DNA from: LVI-A0039 sp033105485
GTDB lineage: Bacteria > Bacillota_I > Bacilli_A > UBA3375
Direction of reading: 5' to 3'
DNA: 64,000 bases
Assembly: GCA_033105485.1 (NCBI GenBank)
Contig: CP136956.1
Span: forward strand, 1-64,000
In this document: in pieces, positions 1 through 8,336 of the stretch
Layout of the letters: every line of letters begins with the position of its first letter
Numbering within the stretch: the first letter of the stretch is position 1
Program-made: the position numbers and the translations under genes
Notes under the pieces: model-generated
What the model was told of the DNA's origin: nothing
The model's database searches: none
What the model saw: the letters and a program-made list of their open reading frames with translations, nothing else

Positions 1-1581
1 AAGCCAAATCAAGTTTCAAAACCTGCAGTCGCTCCAAAGTCGGTAGCCGCTCCAGTAGTAGCAGAAACGGTAGCTACTGTAGAACCTCATGCAAATGTTA
101 ATGTAATGAAAATTGAACAAAGTGTTGAAAAGAAAGTTGCTCAAACTGGTGATTATAAAGTTCCACCAATTGATTTATTAAGTGATGGAATGAAAGATTT
201 AGAAGCCTTAAAGCGTTTAGAAACAGCAGCCAATGAAAATGCAAAAGTATTAGAAATGACATTAGACAGTTTTAATTTAAAAGCAAAAATTATCAATGTT
301 AGTATTGGACCAAACATTACTAAATATGAGTTGCAGCCAGAAATTGGTACTAAAGTTAGTAAGTTCTCATCTTTATCAAACGATTTAGCAATGGCTTTAG
401 CAGCAACATCAATTCGTATAGAAGCACCGATTCCGGGTAAAGCGGCCGTTGGGATTGAAATTCCTAATAAAGAAGTATTATCAGTTTCTTTAAAAGAAGT
501 ATTATTATCACAAAATAATGATATGGATAAAAAACTACAAGTTGCATTAGGTAAAGATATCACTGGTGAATCAATCTTTATGGAAATCAATAAGACACCA
601 CACATGTTAGTAGCTGGAGCCACTGGTAGTGGTAAATCAGTATCAATTAACTCATTTATATTATCGATTTTATTAAAATCAACACCAGATGAAGTTAAAA
701 TGATTATGATTGACCCTAAGAAAGTTGAACTGGCACCATATAATGGTATTCCGCATTTATTAACACCTGTAGTTACTGAACCAAAACGTGCGGCAGTAAT
801 TCTAAAGAAAATGGTATTGGAGATGGAAACTCGTTATGAGTTGTTCTCAAAAACTAATACTAGAAATATAGAAGGATTTAATACTAAGATTAAAAAGTCA
901 AATCCTGATAGTTTTAAGGAATTACCATACATTGTAATCATTATTGATGAACTTGCTGATTTAATGATGGTTGCTAGTAACGAAGTTGAAACTTCAATTG
1001 CCCGTTTAGCACAAATGGCCAGAGCAGCTGGTATTCACCTAGTAATAGCAACGCAACGTCCATCGACAGATATAATTACTGGGCTTATTAAGTCAAATAT
1101 TCCGACTCGTTTATCATTTAGTGTATCATCATCGATTGATTCAAGAACAATCTTAGATCAAAGTGGAGCCGAGAAATTACTTGGTAAAGGTGATATGTTA
1201 TATGCAGCTAATGGAAGTAATAACTTAAATCGTATCCAAGGTACATTTGTAAGTGATGAAGAAATTATTGAAGTAGTTGAATTTATTACAGAGCAAGAAT
1301 ACGGAAAAGCAGAATTAGAAGCAGAACAGGCGCAGTTTGAAGCAACTATTAAAGAAGCTGATGAGATGAACGATCGTGATGAATTATTTGAGGAAGCTGT
1401 TGAAGTTATTTTAGCAGCTAACAGTGCAAGTACATCACTATTACAAAGGCGTCTAAGAATTGGATTCAACCGCGCAAGTAGCATTATGGAACAAATGGAA
1501 GATGCCGGAATTGTATCAGCGAACGAAGGTACAAAACCACGTCGTATCCTAATTTCAAGTTATGGAGAAGAGAATGAATAA
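1..1581 (+). CDS. ftsK: DNA translocase FtsK/SpoIIIE, 5' end outside window
   Basis: Left-truncated: the frame is open from base 1, so the start lies upstream of the window. The first ~45 visible residues are rich in Ala, Val and Pro, typical of the linker between the membrane domain and the motor. The motor follows, with Walker A GATGSGKS (bases 616-639) and Walker B IIIDELAD near base 945. The last ~65 residues match the winged-helix gamma domain, which in this family recognises orienting DNA sequences. The protein pumps chromosome ends through the division septum. It precedes an M16 peptidase pair and recA, the order seen for spoIIIE in Bacillus. Whether it has any sporulation role cannot be told here. 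Confidence 0.95.
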   Translation, partial: KPNQVSKPAVAPKSVAAPVVAETVATVEPHANVNVMKIEQSVEKKVAQTGDYKVPPIDLLSDGMKDLEALKRLETAANENAKVLEMTLDSFNLKAKIINVSIGPNITKYELQPEIGTKVSKFSSLSNDLAMALAATSIRIEAPIPGKAAVGIEIPNKEVLSVSLKEVLLSQNNDMDKKLQVALGKDITGESIFMEINKTPHMLVAGATGSGKSVSINSFILSILLKSTPDEVKMIMIDPKKVELAPYNGIPHLLTPVVTEPKRAAVILKKMVLEMETRYELFSKTNTRNIEGFNTKIKKSNPDSFKELPYIVIIIDELADLMMVASNEVETSIARLAQMARAAGIHLVIATQRPSTDIITGLIKSNIPTRLSFSVSSSIDSRTILDQSGAEKLLGKGDMLYAANGSNNLNRIQGTFVSDEEIIEVVEFITEQEYGKAELEAEQAQFEATIKEADEMNDRDELFEEAVEVILAANSASTSLLQRRLRIGFNRASSIMEQMEDAGIVSANEGTKPRRILISSYGEENE

Positions 1582-2707
1582 TATTATAATTAAGTCTAAA
1601 AAGACTAAAACTTTAAATGTTCACAGATATCTAGAAGTAGAGAGTAAATTTGATTCATATTATGCAAATGTATATTGTATTATGGCTAGTAAACGTACTA
1701 GCCATTTGTCAAAAAATGAACTAAAATATGAATTGGCAAAGTTATACGATGCTCGATTCTTTGTTACTCAAACAATAGAAAATAACATCATTAATATTCG
1801 TTATACCTTAACATCAATCTTAGATCAATTTCTACCAATTGAAATAGCTGCAGATGTTGAAAAGTTATTTGAAGATGGAAGTAGTATTTATGATTTCAGT
1901 GATCAGGAAATTGAAAGTGCTTACCGTGAATTAAGCTTATACATCAAAGGGTACTTAGACAATAAGCAAAATATTGCTTCAAGTAAACTTGGAGATATTA
2001 TTGATACAACGGGAATGCGTTTATCAATTGAAGAAGTAGAAGAGTTTTATAATAAACCAGATATTGAAGCAACACGCTCTTGGGTTAATAGGTTAAAAGA
2101 TGCAGAACAGTCACGACTAGATTTTAATAATGGTGACGAAGTATTAGAGCAACAGTTTACTAACTTAAATTTTAAGTTTAAACAGTATAAACAAGCTGAA
2201 GAATTAACGATTGACAAACAATTAGATCAAACATATATCTCGATTGGATATCAATTGCCATCAACCGATGTTACGATTAATAATTTAATTAATATGATTT
2301 TCGGTGGTGGTGTCTATTCTAAATTATTTAAAGTAGTGCGTGAAAAACACAGTTTAAGTTATAATATTCGCTCTACACTTGCCAGTGAAAACTTAATTAC
2401 AGTTAGTGGTGGAATTAATAATGAAAAAGTCGAACTTGCAATTAATGCAATTGATGAACAAATGCAGGCTTTAATTGATGGTCAGTTCGAAACAGAGTTA
2501 GAACTTGCAAAAACAAACTATTTAGAATCTTTAAAAAGAGGAAAAACAAACGAGATGTCATATATTAGTATGTACACTAGTAACTACTTGAAGCATGATA
2601 CTCGAACACACGAGCAAATAGCTGAAGAAATTCAAAATGTAACAGAACAACAAATTATTGAAGTATTAAAAAATACAGTTAAACTATCAACAGTTTACGT
2701 AAAATAA
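1574..2707 (+). CDS. ymfF: M16-family peptidase-like protein, inactive partner (YmfF/YfmF type)
   Basis: About 377 residues of M16 (insulinase/processing-peptidase) fold. The zinc motif HxxEH is absent from the N-terminal half. The C-terminal half keeps the glycine-rich segment FGGGVYSKLF followed by VREKHSLSY, the Arg/Tyr substrate-binding signature. This is the pattern of the non-catalytic subunit of heterodimeric M16 enzymes; the catalytic partner is ymfH at 3965. In Bacillus the pair is annotated as associated with EF-P modification, but biochemistry is limited. I chose ATG 1574 (GGAG at 1564-1567), which overlaps the ftsK stop; ATG 1562 has no ribosome binding site. In contrast to Bacillus, thyA and folA separate it from ymfH. 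Confidence 0.8.
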   Translation: MNNIIIKSKKTKTLNVHRYLEVESKFDSYYANVYCIMASKRTSHLSKNELKYELAKLYDARFFVTQTIENNIINIRYTLTSILDQFLPIEIAADVEKLFEDGSSIYDFSDQEIESAYRELSLYIKGYLDNKQNIASSKLGDIIDTTGMRLSIEEVEEFYNKPDIEATRSWVNRLKDAEQSRLDFNNGDEVLEQQFTNLNFKFKQYKQAEELTIDKQLDQTYISIGYQLPSTDVTINNLINMIFGGGVYSKLFKVVREKHSLSYNIRSTLASENLITVSGGINNEKVELAINAIDEQMQALIDGQFETELELAKTNYLESLKRGKTNEMSYISMYTSNYLKHDTRTHEQIAEEIQNVTEQQIIEVLKNTVKLSTVYVK

Positions 2708-2717
2708 AGGGGATAAT

Positions 2718-3512
2718 ATGGAACAATATTTAAAAATGCTAAGTCACATTATTGAAAATGGAAATCAAAAAGGAGACCGTACAGGAACTGGAACTATTTC
2801 AGTATTTGGATATCAAAATCGTTATGATTTAAGTCAAGGTTTTCCATTAGTAACAACAAAAAAAATTCACTGGAAATCTGTAGTTCACGAATTACTTTGG
2901 TTCATTAGTGGAGATACTAATGTTCGTTACTTACAAGAAAACGGTGTACGTATTTGGAATGAGTGGGCTGATGAAAATGGTGAATTAGGGCCAGTATATG
3001 GTTCACAATGGCGTAATTGGAAGGATTCGCGTGGTGAAAGTCATGACCAGTTAACTGAACTAGTTGATGGAATAAAAAACAACCCGGAATCCCGTCGTCA
3101 CATTATTTCTGCATGGAATGTAGGAGAGATTGACAATATGGCATTACCACCTTGTCATGCTTTTATTCAATTTTATGTTAATGATGGAAAACTATCTTGT
3201 CAGCTGTACCAACGTAGTGCTGATAGTTTCTTAGGAGTTCCATTTAATATTGCTTCATATAGTTTATTCACATACATGCTTGCGCAAGTTTGTGATTTAG
3301 AAGTTGGAGATTTTATTCACACATTTGGTGATTTACATATTTATAATAATCACCGTGAACAGGTTGAATTACAACTATCACGTGAACCGAAAAAGCTACC
3401 AACTATCAAGTTAAACCCTGAAATCAAAAACATCGAAGACTTTACATTTGATGATATCGAATTAGTGGATTACGATAGCCATCCATTAATTAAAGGAGTT
3501 GTAAGTGTATAA
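2718..3512 (+). CDS. thyA: Thymidylate synthase
   Basis: Converts dUMP to dTMP using 5,10-methylene-tetrahydrofolate, which becomes dihydrofolate. Full length at 264 residues, identical to the E. coli enzyme's length. The active-site segment LPPCHAF places the nucleophile at Cys146, preceded by the phosphate-binding RRHIISAWN block. N-terminal RTGTGTIS and C-terminal HIYNNHREQ are also diagnostic. AGGGGATA precedes the ATG. It overlaps folA, the reductase that recycles the dihydrofolate it makes, so the two form a dTMP-cycle cassette. The cassette is inserted between the two members of the M16 peptidase pair. Confidence 0.98.
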   Translation: MEQYLKMLSHIIENGNQKGDRTGTGTISVFGYQNRYDLSQGFPLVTTKKIHWKSVVHELLWFISGDTNVRYLQENGVRIWNEWADENGELGPVYGSQWRNWKDSRGESHDQLTELVDGIKNNPESRRHIISAWNVGEIDNMALPPCHAFIQFYVNDGKLSCQLYQRSADSFLGVPFNIASYSLFTYMLAQVCDLEVGDFIHTFGDLHIYNNHREQVELQLSREPKKLPTIKLNPEIKNIEDFTFDDIELVDYDSHPLIKGVVSV

Positions 3513-3975
3513 TTTAATTTTTGCAGTTGATGAGAGTGGATTGGTCGGAAGTACTAGTTCTAAATTTGGTCTTCCATGGCACTATCCTGAAGATTTAAAG
3601 TTTTATAAAGAAATGACTACTGGTAAAAAATGTGTAATGGGTCGTAGCACATATGAAGCCATTGGTAGTGCATTGCCAAACCGTGAAACTTATGTATTAA
3701 CACGTAATCAAGATTATAAGTTAGATGATGCAACAGTAATCAATAGTCTAGATCAATTAGATGCTGAAACTGACTGGTGGATTTGTGGCGGTGTAAATGT
3801 ATTTAAACAATGTTGGCAACAAGCAGATGTAATTTATATCACGCGTATTTTGGCAACTCATAGTGGAGATGTATACTTTAAAGATTATGATATGACAGGT
3901 TTTAAACTAGAAGAATCTAAAATCGGAGAAGACCCAAAATTAGTATTTGAAAAGTGGATTAAAGATGAAAATTAA
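3505..3975 (+). CDS. folA: Dihydrofolate reductase
   Basis: Reduces dihydrofolate to tetrahydrofolate with NADPH, completing the cycle with ThyA. 156 residues, normal for the family. Visible motifs are LPWHYPEDLKFYKEMTTGK near the N-terminus (substrate and NADPH contacts), VMGRSTYEAIG, and the WWICGGVNVFKQ nucleotide-binding loop. The start is GTG at 3505, inside the end of thyA, with AAAGGAG at 3492-3498 giving good spacing. The overlap implies translational coupling with thyA. It is the only antifolate target visible in the window. Confidence 0.96.
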   Translation: MYNLIFAVDESGLVGSTSSKFGLPWHYPEDLKFYKEMTTGKKCVMGRSTYEAIGSALPNRETYVLTRNQDYKLDDATVINSLDQLDAETDWWICGGVNVFKQCWQQADVIYITRILATHSGDVYFKDYDMTGFKLEESKIGEDPKLVFEKWIKDEN

Positions 3976-5218
3976 TAAATTAAACGAAGAAATAAAACAA
4001 TATAAACTAGATAATGGATTAACGGTATACTTATACGATAATCCTGAATTTACTAATTTATATGCAAACTATACTGTGAACTTTGGTTCGATTGATACCG
4101 AATATTTATTTTTAGGGCAAGAATATAGTGATCCAAAGGGGATTGCACACTATTTAGAACATTTGATGTTTGCTGACGGACCAAATGATTACTTTGATTA
4201 TTTTTCTAAATATGGAGCTCAAAGTAATGCCTACACTAGTTTTAATCAAACATCTTACTTATTTAACGCATCATCAAATTATGAGCAATGTTTAAAGCTA
4301 TTAATTGAAATGGTACAAACATTAAAGATTGATGAAGAACGAGTAAAATCTGAGTTTGGTGTAATCAAAGAAGAAATTGAAATGTATAACTCAAAGCCTA
4401 ACTTTATTCTTCAAAACATGTTATTTAGTCAAACGTGTAACTCAAACTATCAATATGATATTGCGGGAACAATAGATTCGATTTCGAAAATTTCATATGA
4501 TCACATCAAACGTTTATTTGATATGTTTTATGCACCAAGCAATGCTGTTTTATTTATAGCAGGTAATATTGACTTTGATATTCAAGCAATTATTGATATG
4601 CAAATTATTAAAGAGTTAAAATCCAAGCCAGTGCTAGAACGTGATTTGGAAACTAAACAAGTTAATTCTGGGTATGATTATAAATTCTCTAATGTTGCAA
4701 GTGAAGCGCAAATGATGATCAGCTACAAGTTCGATGTATGTCAAAGTGTAGAAGAGATGATCTTATCTGATATTTGTTTTGAAATTTTTACGATTTGGTT
4801 AACTTCAGATTTAAATCCAAATTACAGTCAGGCTGTAATTGACGGAATTATTAATGAGACATTTAGTGGATATCAAATGTTAGATAAAACAATCAATATG
4901 TTAGTGTTTAAAATGCGTTCAGACAAGTACCAGGATGCAATGAAATACATCGAAAGTCAAGTGCAAACTTTAAATGATGATATAATTGAAGTTATAAAGC
5001 GTAAAAAGATTGGTAGTGAAATTAGACTATTTAATAATCCAGAACACATAAGTGAATATGGATTAGATCTTATTTTACGTGAGATGGACATGAATAAATA
5101 CTTTGATTATTTATATGAAGTAGATAGTCATACAATTCATCAACATATTCAGAAAACAATGCAAGGTGTAATGACATCAGTTCAAATTCTTGCAAAAGAA
5201 GCGAAGGAAGTGGAATAA
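3965..5218 (+). CDS. ymfH: M16-family zinc metallopeptidase, catalytic partner (YmfH/YfmH type)
   Basis: About 417 residues of M16 peptidase. The zinc motif HYLEH (inverted HxxEH) lies near residue 59, with the distal glutamate segment VIKEEIEMY about 75 residues later, so this subunit should be catalytic. Its partner without the motif is ymfF at 1574. I prefer ATG 3965, which overlaps the folA stop; an in-frame ATG at 3947 would overlap folA by 29 bases and has no ribosome binding site. Substrate is unknown. The Bacillus reductase gene ymfI that usually follows is not present next to it here. Confidence 0.82.
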   Translation: MKINKLNEEIKQYKLDNGLTVYLYDNPEFTNLYANYTVNFGSIDTEYLFLGQEYSDPKGIAHYLEHLMFADGPNDYFDYFSKYGAQSNAYTSFNQTSYLFNASSNYEQCLKLLIEMVQTLKIDEERVKSEFGVIKEEIEMYNSKPNFILQNMLFSQTCNSNYQYDIAGTIDSISKISYDHIKRLFDMFYAPSNAVLFIAGNIDFDIQAIIDMQIIKELKSKPVLERDLETKQVNSGYDYKFSNVASEAQMMISYKFDVCQSVEEMILSDICFEIFTIWLTSDLNPNYSQAVIDGIINETFSGYQMLDKTINMLVFKMRSDKYQDAMKYIESQVQTLNDDIIEVIKRKKIGSEIRLFNNPEHISEYGLDLILREMDMNKYFDYLYEVDSHTIHQHIQKTMQGVMTSVQILAKEAKEVE

Positions 5219-5790
5219 TGCGTACAGAACTAATTAAAGGGATAGTATCAATAGTACTAACATTAATTATCGTAATTTTAGGTGGACTTAGTACACCACT
5301 AGAATCATATACAAATACAACAACATTATTATTTAGTAATAAAGAATTAATTATGGTAATTCTTGTGTTTATTGTATTTATTTTAAAGAACATCAAGTTA
5401 TCAATGATGATTTATTCAGCAAGAAAAGTTACTGGACCATATTTCTTCTTCTTTATTAACAACGTATGTATTAATGTATTATTAATTTTAATGTTATTAG
5501 AGACGAATAAAATCACGTTATTAGTAGCAGCTATTTTATCAATTGGTGAGTTTATGATTGCCTTCACATTATTAGTAGCAGGTGGATTTGTAAACAACGT
5601 ACATTTTAATAGTCGTAACTTACGTGTTAAAGAGTTCTTGGCATTAGTAACAATAATGTCATTAGTAATTGACGGAATGCCATTTGCATTAGAGTCATGG
5701 CCAATTTCATCAATCTTATTAATCGGATACATTTTATATGTAGTAAACTTATCATTTAATAATACATATATTGTGTTAAAAGAATTATAA
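5218..5790 (+). CDS. Integral membrane protein of unknown function
   Basis: 190 residues with about six hydrophobic segments by eye and short polar loops; I do not recognise the family. It starts at TAATG overlapping the ymfH stop, so it is co-translated with the peptidase. In Bacillus the position before recA is held by pgsA and cinA, but the CDP-alcohol phosphotransferase signature (DGxxAR...GxxxDxxxD) is absent, so this is not a recognisable pgsA. A membrane anchor or substrate-delivery partner for the M16 pair is possible but is only inference from position. Confidence 0.7.
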   Translation: MRTELIKGIVSIVLTLIIVILGGLSTPLESYTNTTTLLFSNKELIMVILVFIVFILKNIKLSMMIYSARKVTGPYFFFFINNVCINVLLILMLLETNKITLLVAAILSIGEFMIAFTLLVAGGFVNNVHFNSRNLRVKEFLALVTIMSLVIDGMPFALESWPISSILLIGYILYVVNLSFNNTYIVLKEL

Positions 5791-5803
5791 TTTAAGGAGT
5801 CTT

Positions 5804-6790
5804 ATGGACGCAAATAAAGAAAAAGCATTAGAAGCTGCACTTAGTAATATTAAGAAGCAGTTTGGTAATGAATCAATTATGGTTTTAGGGGATGAGCCAA
5901 TTAATAAATTAGATTCTGTATCATCAGGATCATTATTAGTTGACCAAGCATTAGGAATTGGTGGATTCCCCAAAGGCCGTATAGTAGAAGTATATGGGCC
6001 AGAATCAAGTGGTAAAACTACGCTTGCTCTTCACGCATTAGCTGAAGTTCAAAAACAAGGTGGAGTTGCAGCCTTTATTGATGCTGAGAATGCATTAGAT
6101 CCATATTATGCAAAAAATCTTGGTGTAGATGTCGAAAACTTAGTAATTTCACAACCAGATTCAGGTGAGCAAGCGTTAGAAATCGCGGATACATTAGTAC
6201 GTAGCCAAGCTGTTGATATTGTTGCAATTGACTCGGTAGCTGCATTAGTGCCACAAGTTGAACTTGATGGTGAAATGACAGACCAAACAATCGGTGTGCA
6301 AGCGCGTTTAATGTCAAAAGCATTACGTAAAATGGCTGGTGTTATTAACCAATCAAACTGTATTGTTATTTTCATTAACCAATTACGTGAAAAAGTAGGA
6401 ATCATGTTCGGTAACCCTGAAACTACTACAGGTGGACGCGCATTAAAGTTCTATGCATCTGTACGTATTGATATTAGAAAGGCTGATGTTATTAAACAAG
6501 GTAGTGATATTGTTGGGACAAAATCACGTGTAAAAGTTGTTAAAAACAAAGTTGCACCACCGTTTAAACAAGCTGAAATCGATATTATTTATGGTAAAGG
6601 AATTTCTAAAGAAGGAGAAGTTATTGACTTAGCTGTTCAATATGGAATCTTTAGAAAAGCTGGTGCTTGGTACAGTTACAATGATGAGAAAATTGGACAA
6701 GGTAGAGAGAAAGTTAAAGATTTCTTATTAGAAAATCCAATTGTTTTCCATGAAGTAGAAGAACAAGTGTTAGAAGCAATGAACGAATAA
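5804..6790 (+). CDS. recA: Recombinase RecA
   Basis: ATP-dependent strand-exchange protein and activator of LexA cleavage. 328 residues, slightly short because the acidic C-terminal tail is brief. Walker A is GPESSGKTT, followed by the family block FIDAENALDP and Walker B VDIVAIDSVAALVP; loop L2 region TTTGGRALKF is intact. AAGGAG precedes the ATG. No separate promoter is obvious in the 13-base gap, so it may be read from the upstream operon. I see no LexA-box-like dyad immediately upstream. An intrinsic terminator follows. Confidence 0.98.
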   Translation: MDANKEKALEAALSNIKKQFGNESIMVLGDEPINKLDSVSSGSLLVDQALGIGGFPKGRIVEVYGPESSGKTTLALHALAEVQKQGGVAAFIDAENALDPYYAKNLGVDVENLVISQPDSGEQALEIADTLVRSQAVDIVAIDSVAALVPQVELDGEMTDQTIGVQARLMSKALRKMAGVINQSNCIVIFINQLREKVGIMFGNPETTTGGRALKFYASVRIDIRKADVIKQGSDIVGTKSRVKVVKNKVAPPFKQAEIDIIYGKGISKEGEVIDLAVQYGIFRKAGAWYSYNDEKIGQGREKVKDFLLENPIVFHEVEEQVLEAMNE

Positions 6791-6798
6791 TAAATTAA

Positions 6799-6827
6799 GG
6801 TACAACTATAATTAGTTGTCCTTTTTT
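6799..6827 (+). terminator. Intrinsic terminator after recA
   Basis: Hairpin with arms ACAACTA and TAGTTGT plus an outer GG/CC pair, followed by CTTTTTT. Confidence 0.85.
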
Positions 6828-6855
6828 ATGAAATACTATATACAAGAAATGAAGA

Positions 6856-6864
6856 TGATAAAAT
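6856..6864 (+). promoter_or_regulatory. Extended -10 promoter for the ABC-F leader
   Basis: TGATAAAAT fits an extended -10 (TGn plus TAAAAT). No good -35 is visible. A start near 6871 would give a leader of about 150 bases before the ABC-F remnant. Confidence 0.5.
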
Positions 6865-6907
6865 CAAGATTCTTGCTAAATAATTAAAATTACGTAGAAA
6901 AAGACTA

Positions 6908-6964
6908 ATGACTATAACTATGTCATTTCTGCGGGCAAGAGATCATTTATCCTTCAAAAACTGA
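6908..6964 (+). CDS. Putative 18-residue leader peptide of an attenuator
   Basis: A short frame encoding MTITMSFLRARDHLSFKN lies between a candidate promoter and a terminator that abuts the start of an ABC-F gene. It opens with MTxT/SM and carries Arg-Ala-Arg, a +x+ tripeptide of the kind known to arrest macrolide-bound ribosomes in leader peptides such as ErmDL. ATGAC and GTCAT near its start can pair, and GCAAGAGATC (6935-6944) can pair imperfectly with GATTCTTGC upstream. The ribosome binding site is weak, which lowers confidence. Drug sensing is inferred, not shown. Confidence 0.4.
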   Translation: MTITMSFLRARDHLSFKN

Positions 6965-6983
6965 ACGAAAGTTCTTAATTTTA

Positions 6984-7016
6984 GGCTACAAGATTGATTT
7001 CTTGTAGTCTTTTTTT
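6984..7016 (+). terminator. Attenuator-type terminator in front of ABC-F remnant
   Basis: CTACAAG and CTTGTAG arms followed by TCTTTTTTT. The U-tract runs directly into the AGGAG of the next gene, the geometry of a regulated attenuator rather than the end of an upstream gene. Confidence 0.75.
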
Positions 7017-7025
7017 AGGAGCAAA

Positions 7026-7800
7026 ATGAGCGACATACATATTAAAAACTTAACATTTGGATACCAGACAGGTGATAATGTTTTTGAAAATCTTAATCTT
7101 AGTATTAATAGTAATTTGAAGTTGGGGCTTACAGGTATTAATGGACAAGGTAAATCAACGCTCTTTAAACTGTTACTTAATAAGTTTGAATACAGTGGTA
7201 ATATTCAATCAACAATAAGCTTTGTTCACTTCCCGCTACAAATTAATAACAAACAGATAATAGTCAATGATTTAACTAATGCTTATATTGGCCATAAAGC
7301 GGCAAAGATGATGAAGCGTTCTAAAAGTTTAGAAGCACGTCACAATAAAGGAATAAAAAGCGTGACTTATTAAAAAATATAGATATAAGTAGGGTGATCA
7401 GCTGTGAGACACTAACTTGTTCTAAGCCGTTAATCTCTGTAAATCACTTTGACTTAAAACTTGATGAAAAATTACTAGTACCCGATTTAAATTTTCAAGT
7501 AGAAAGTGGAAATGTATATCAACTTAAAGGAAGGAATGGTAGCGGGAAAACAAGTTTATTATCACTGATAAGTGTAAGCAAGGTGATGAGTATATAACAT
7601 ATCGATCAAATTTAAAGATATCAACGATAAATCAAGTTGAACAAAATATTAATATCACTTTATCTGATTATTGCCAGCAACGTGAAATTGACTTAACACA
7701 AATATCAACAGTTTTAATTAATTTGGGCATGAGTTGCTCAGATTTTAAAGTTAATTTAAAAGATTGGAGCCAAGGTCAATTAAAGAAACTTAATGTCTTC
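7026..7800 (+). pseudogene. Decayed ABC-F ribosome-protection type ATPase
   Basis: The first open piece (7026-7373) holds the N-terminal ATPase start with GINGQGKST, then jumps straight to the basic linker AAKMMKRSKSLEARHNK; the signature and Walker B of the first ATPase are missing, so there is an internal deletion. A frame change near 7370 leads to the second ATPase (7394-7597, Walker A GRNGSGKTS). Another frame change near 7575 leads to its signature WSQGQLKKL at ~7765. After that the ABC-F sequence stops and a GNAT fragment begins. Intact members of this class protect ribosomes from antibiotics. The remnant cannot make a working protein, although its leader looks intact. Confidence 0.8.
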
Positions 7801-8118
7801 CAAGGAATCAAAAAAGAGGCTGTTCAGCGTAGTTATTCAAAAACAGCAACTTATGTTGTGTGGAATCAAAGCCAAATAATCGGAGGAGCTAGTTTAACTA
7901 CAGGTAATGACAAGGTTGGTGTAGTGACTGCGGTGTTTACAAATCCTGAGTTTGAGCGTAAGCAAATTGCAACTACAGTTGTTTCTAAGTTATTAGTTGA
8001 TTACAGAAACGACGAGGGGATATATATAATTTTCTTCAACAATCCAATTGCCAAAGAGCTATATTTAAAGCTCGGATTCACGGTTAAAGACAAGTTATTG
8101 TTATTAAAAAAGAAGTAG
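7801..8118 (+). pseudogene. C-terminal GNAT acetyltransferase fragment fused in frame to ABC-F remnant
   Basis: The frame starting at ATG 7723 carries ~25 residues of ABC-F signature region and continues without a stop into about 105 residues of GNAT fold: IIGGASLTTG, VFTNPEFERKQIATTVVSKLL (shortened here to its acetyl-CoA-binding core ERKQIATTVV) and AKELYLKLGF near the end. The N-terminal part of the acetyltransferase is missing. The junction near 7800 looks like a deletion between two once separate genes. A functional product is unlikely. Whether the chimeric frame is translated from ATG 7723 is unknown; no good ribosome binding site is visible there. Confidence 0.65.
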
Positions 8119-8133
8119 TTTAATATAAATGTA

Positions 8134-8164
8134 AAAATAAGGTTGATATTGATCAATCTTATTT
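8134..8164. terminator. Hairpin terminator, possibly bidirectional
   Basis: Arms AAATAAGGTTGAT and ATCAATCTTATTT with GU pairs and a short loop; A-rich on the left and T-rich on the right. It isolates the ABC-F/GNAT remnant from the rpsB promoter. Confidence 0.6.
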
Positions 8165-8204
8165 AGTTTATTAACTAACAATTTATGAAAAAATTACAAT
8201 TTTA

Positions 8205-8213
8205 TGATATAAT
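8205..8213 (+). promoter_or_regulatory. Extended -10 promoter of the rpsB-tsf operon
   Basis: TGATATAAT is a perfect extended -10. No strong -35 precedes it. Transcription would start near 8220, giving a ~115-base leader. Confidence 0.75.
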
Positions 8214-8219
8214 TGACGT

Positions 8220-8336
8220 GGCGCAAAAGTAAAAAAATTTATAAAACTAAAATGTCCAGCCATTGACTTTTTAACCTAGTGCCAAACAGGTGGTTATTAA
8301 GCATGACATTTTTGATTTTAACAAATAGGAGGAAAA
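8220..8336 (+). promoter_or_regulatory. Structured rpsB leader, candidate S2 autoregulatory RNA
   Basis: The leader between the promoter and rpsB can fold: AAAATGTC (8249-8256) pairs perfectly with GACATTTT (8305-8312), enclosing a hairpin ACCT (8274-8277)/AGGT (8288-8291). The outer helix ends about 13 bases before the AGGAGG. Ribosomal protein S2 commonly represses its own operon through such leaders; that function here is an inference. Confidence 0.45.

Noticed and set aside
5218..5790. Diverged pgsA before recA
   Set aside because: Position fits, but the CDP-alcohol phosphotransferase Asp/Arg signature is absent.
6830..7020. T-box riboswitch before the ABC-F remnant
   Set aside because: The T-box core sequence and a specifier-loop structure are not recognisable; the leader-peptide attenuator fits better.
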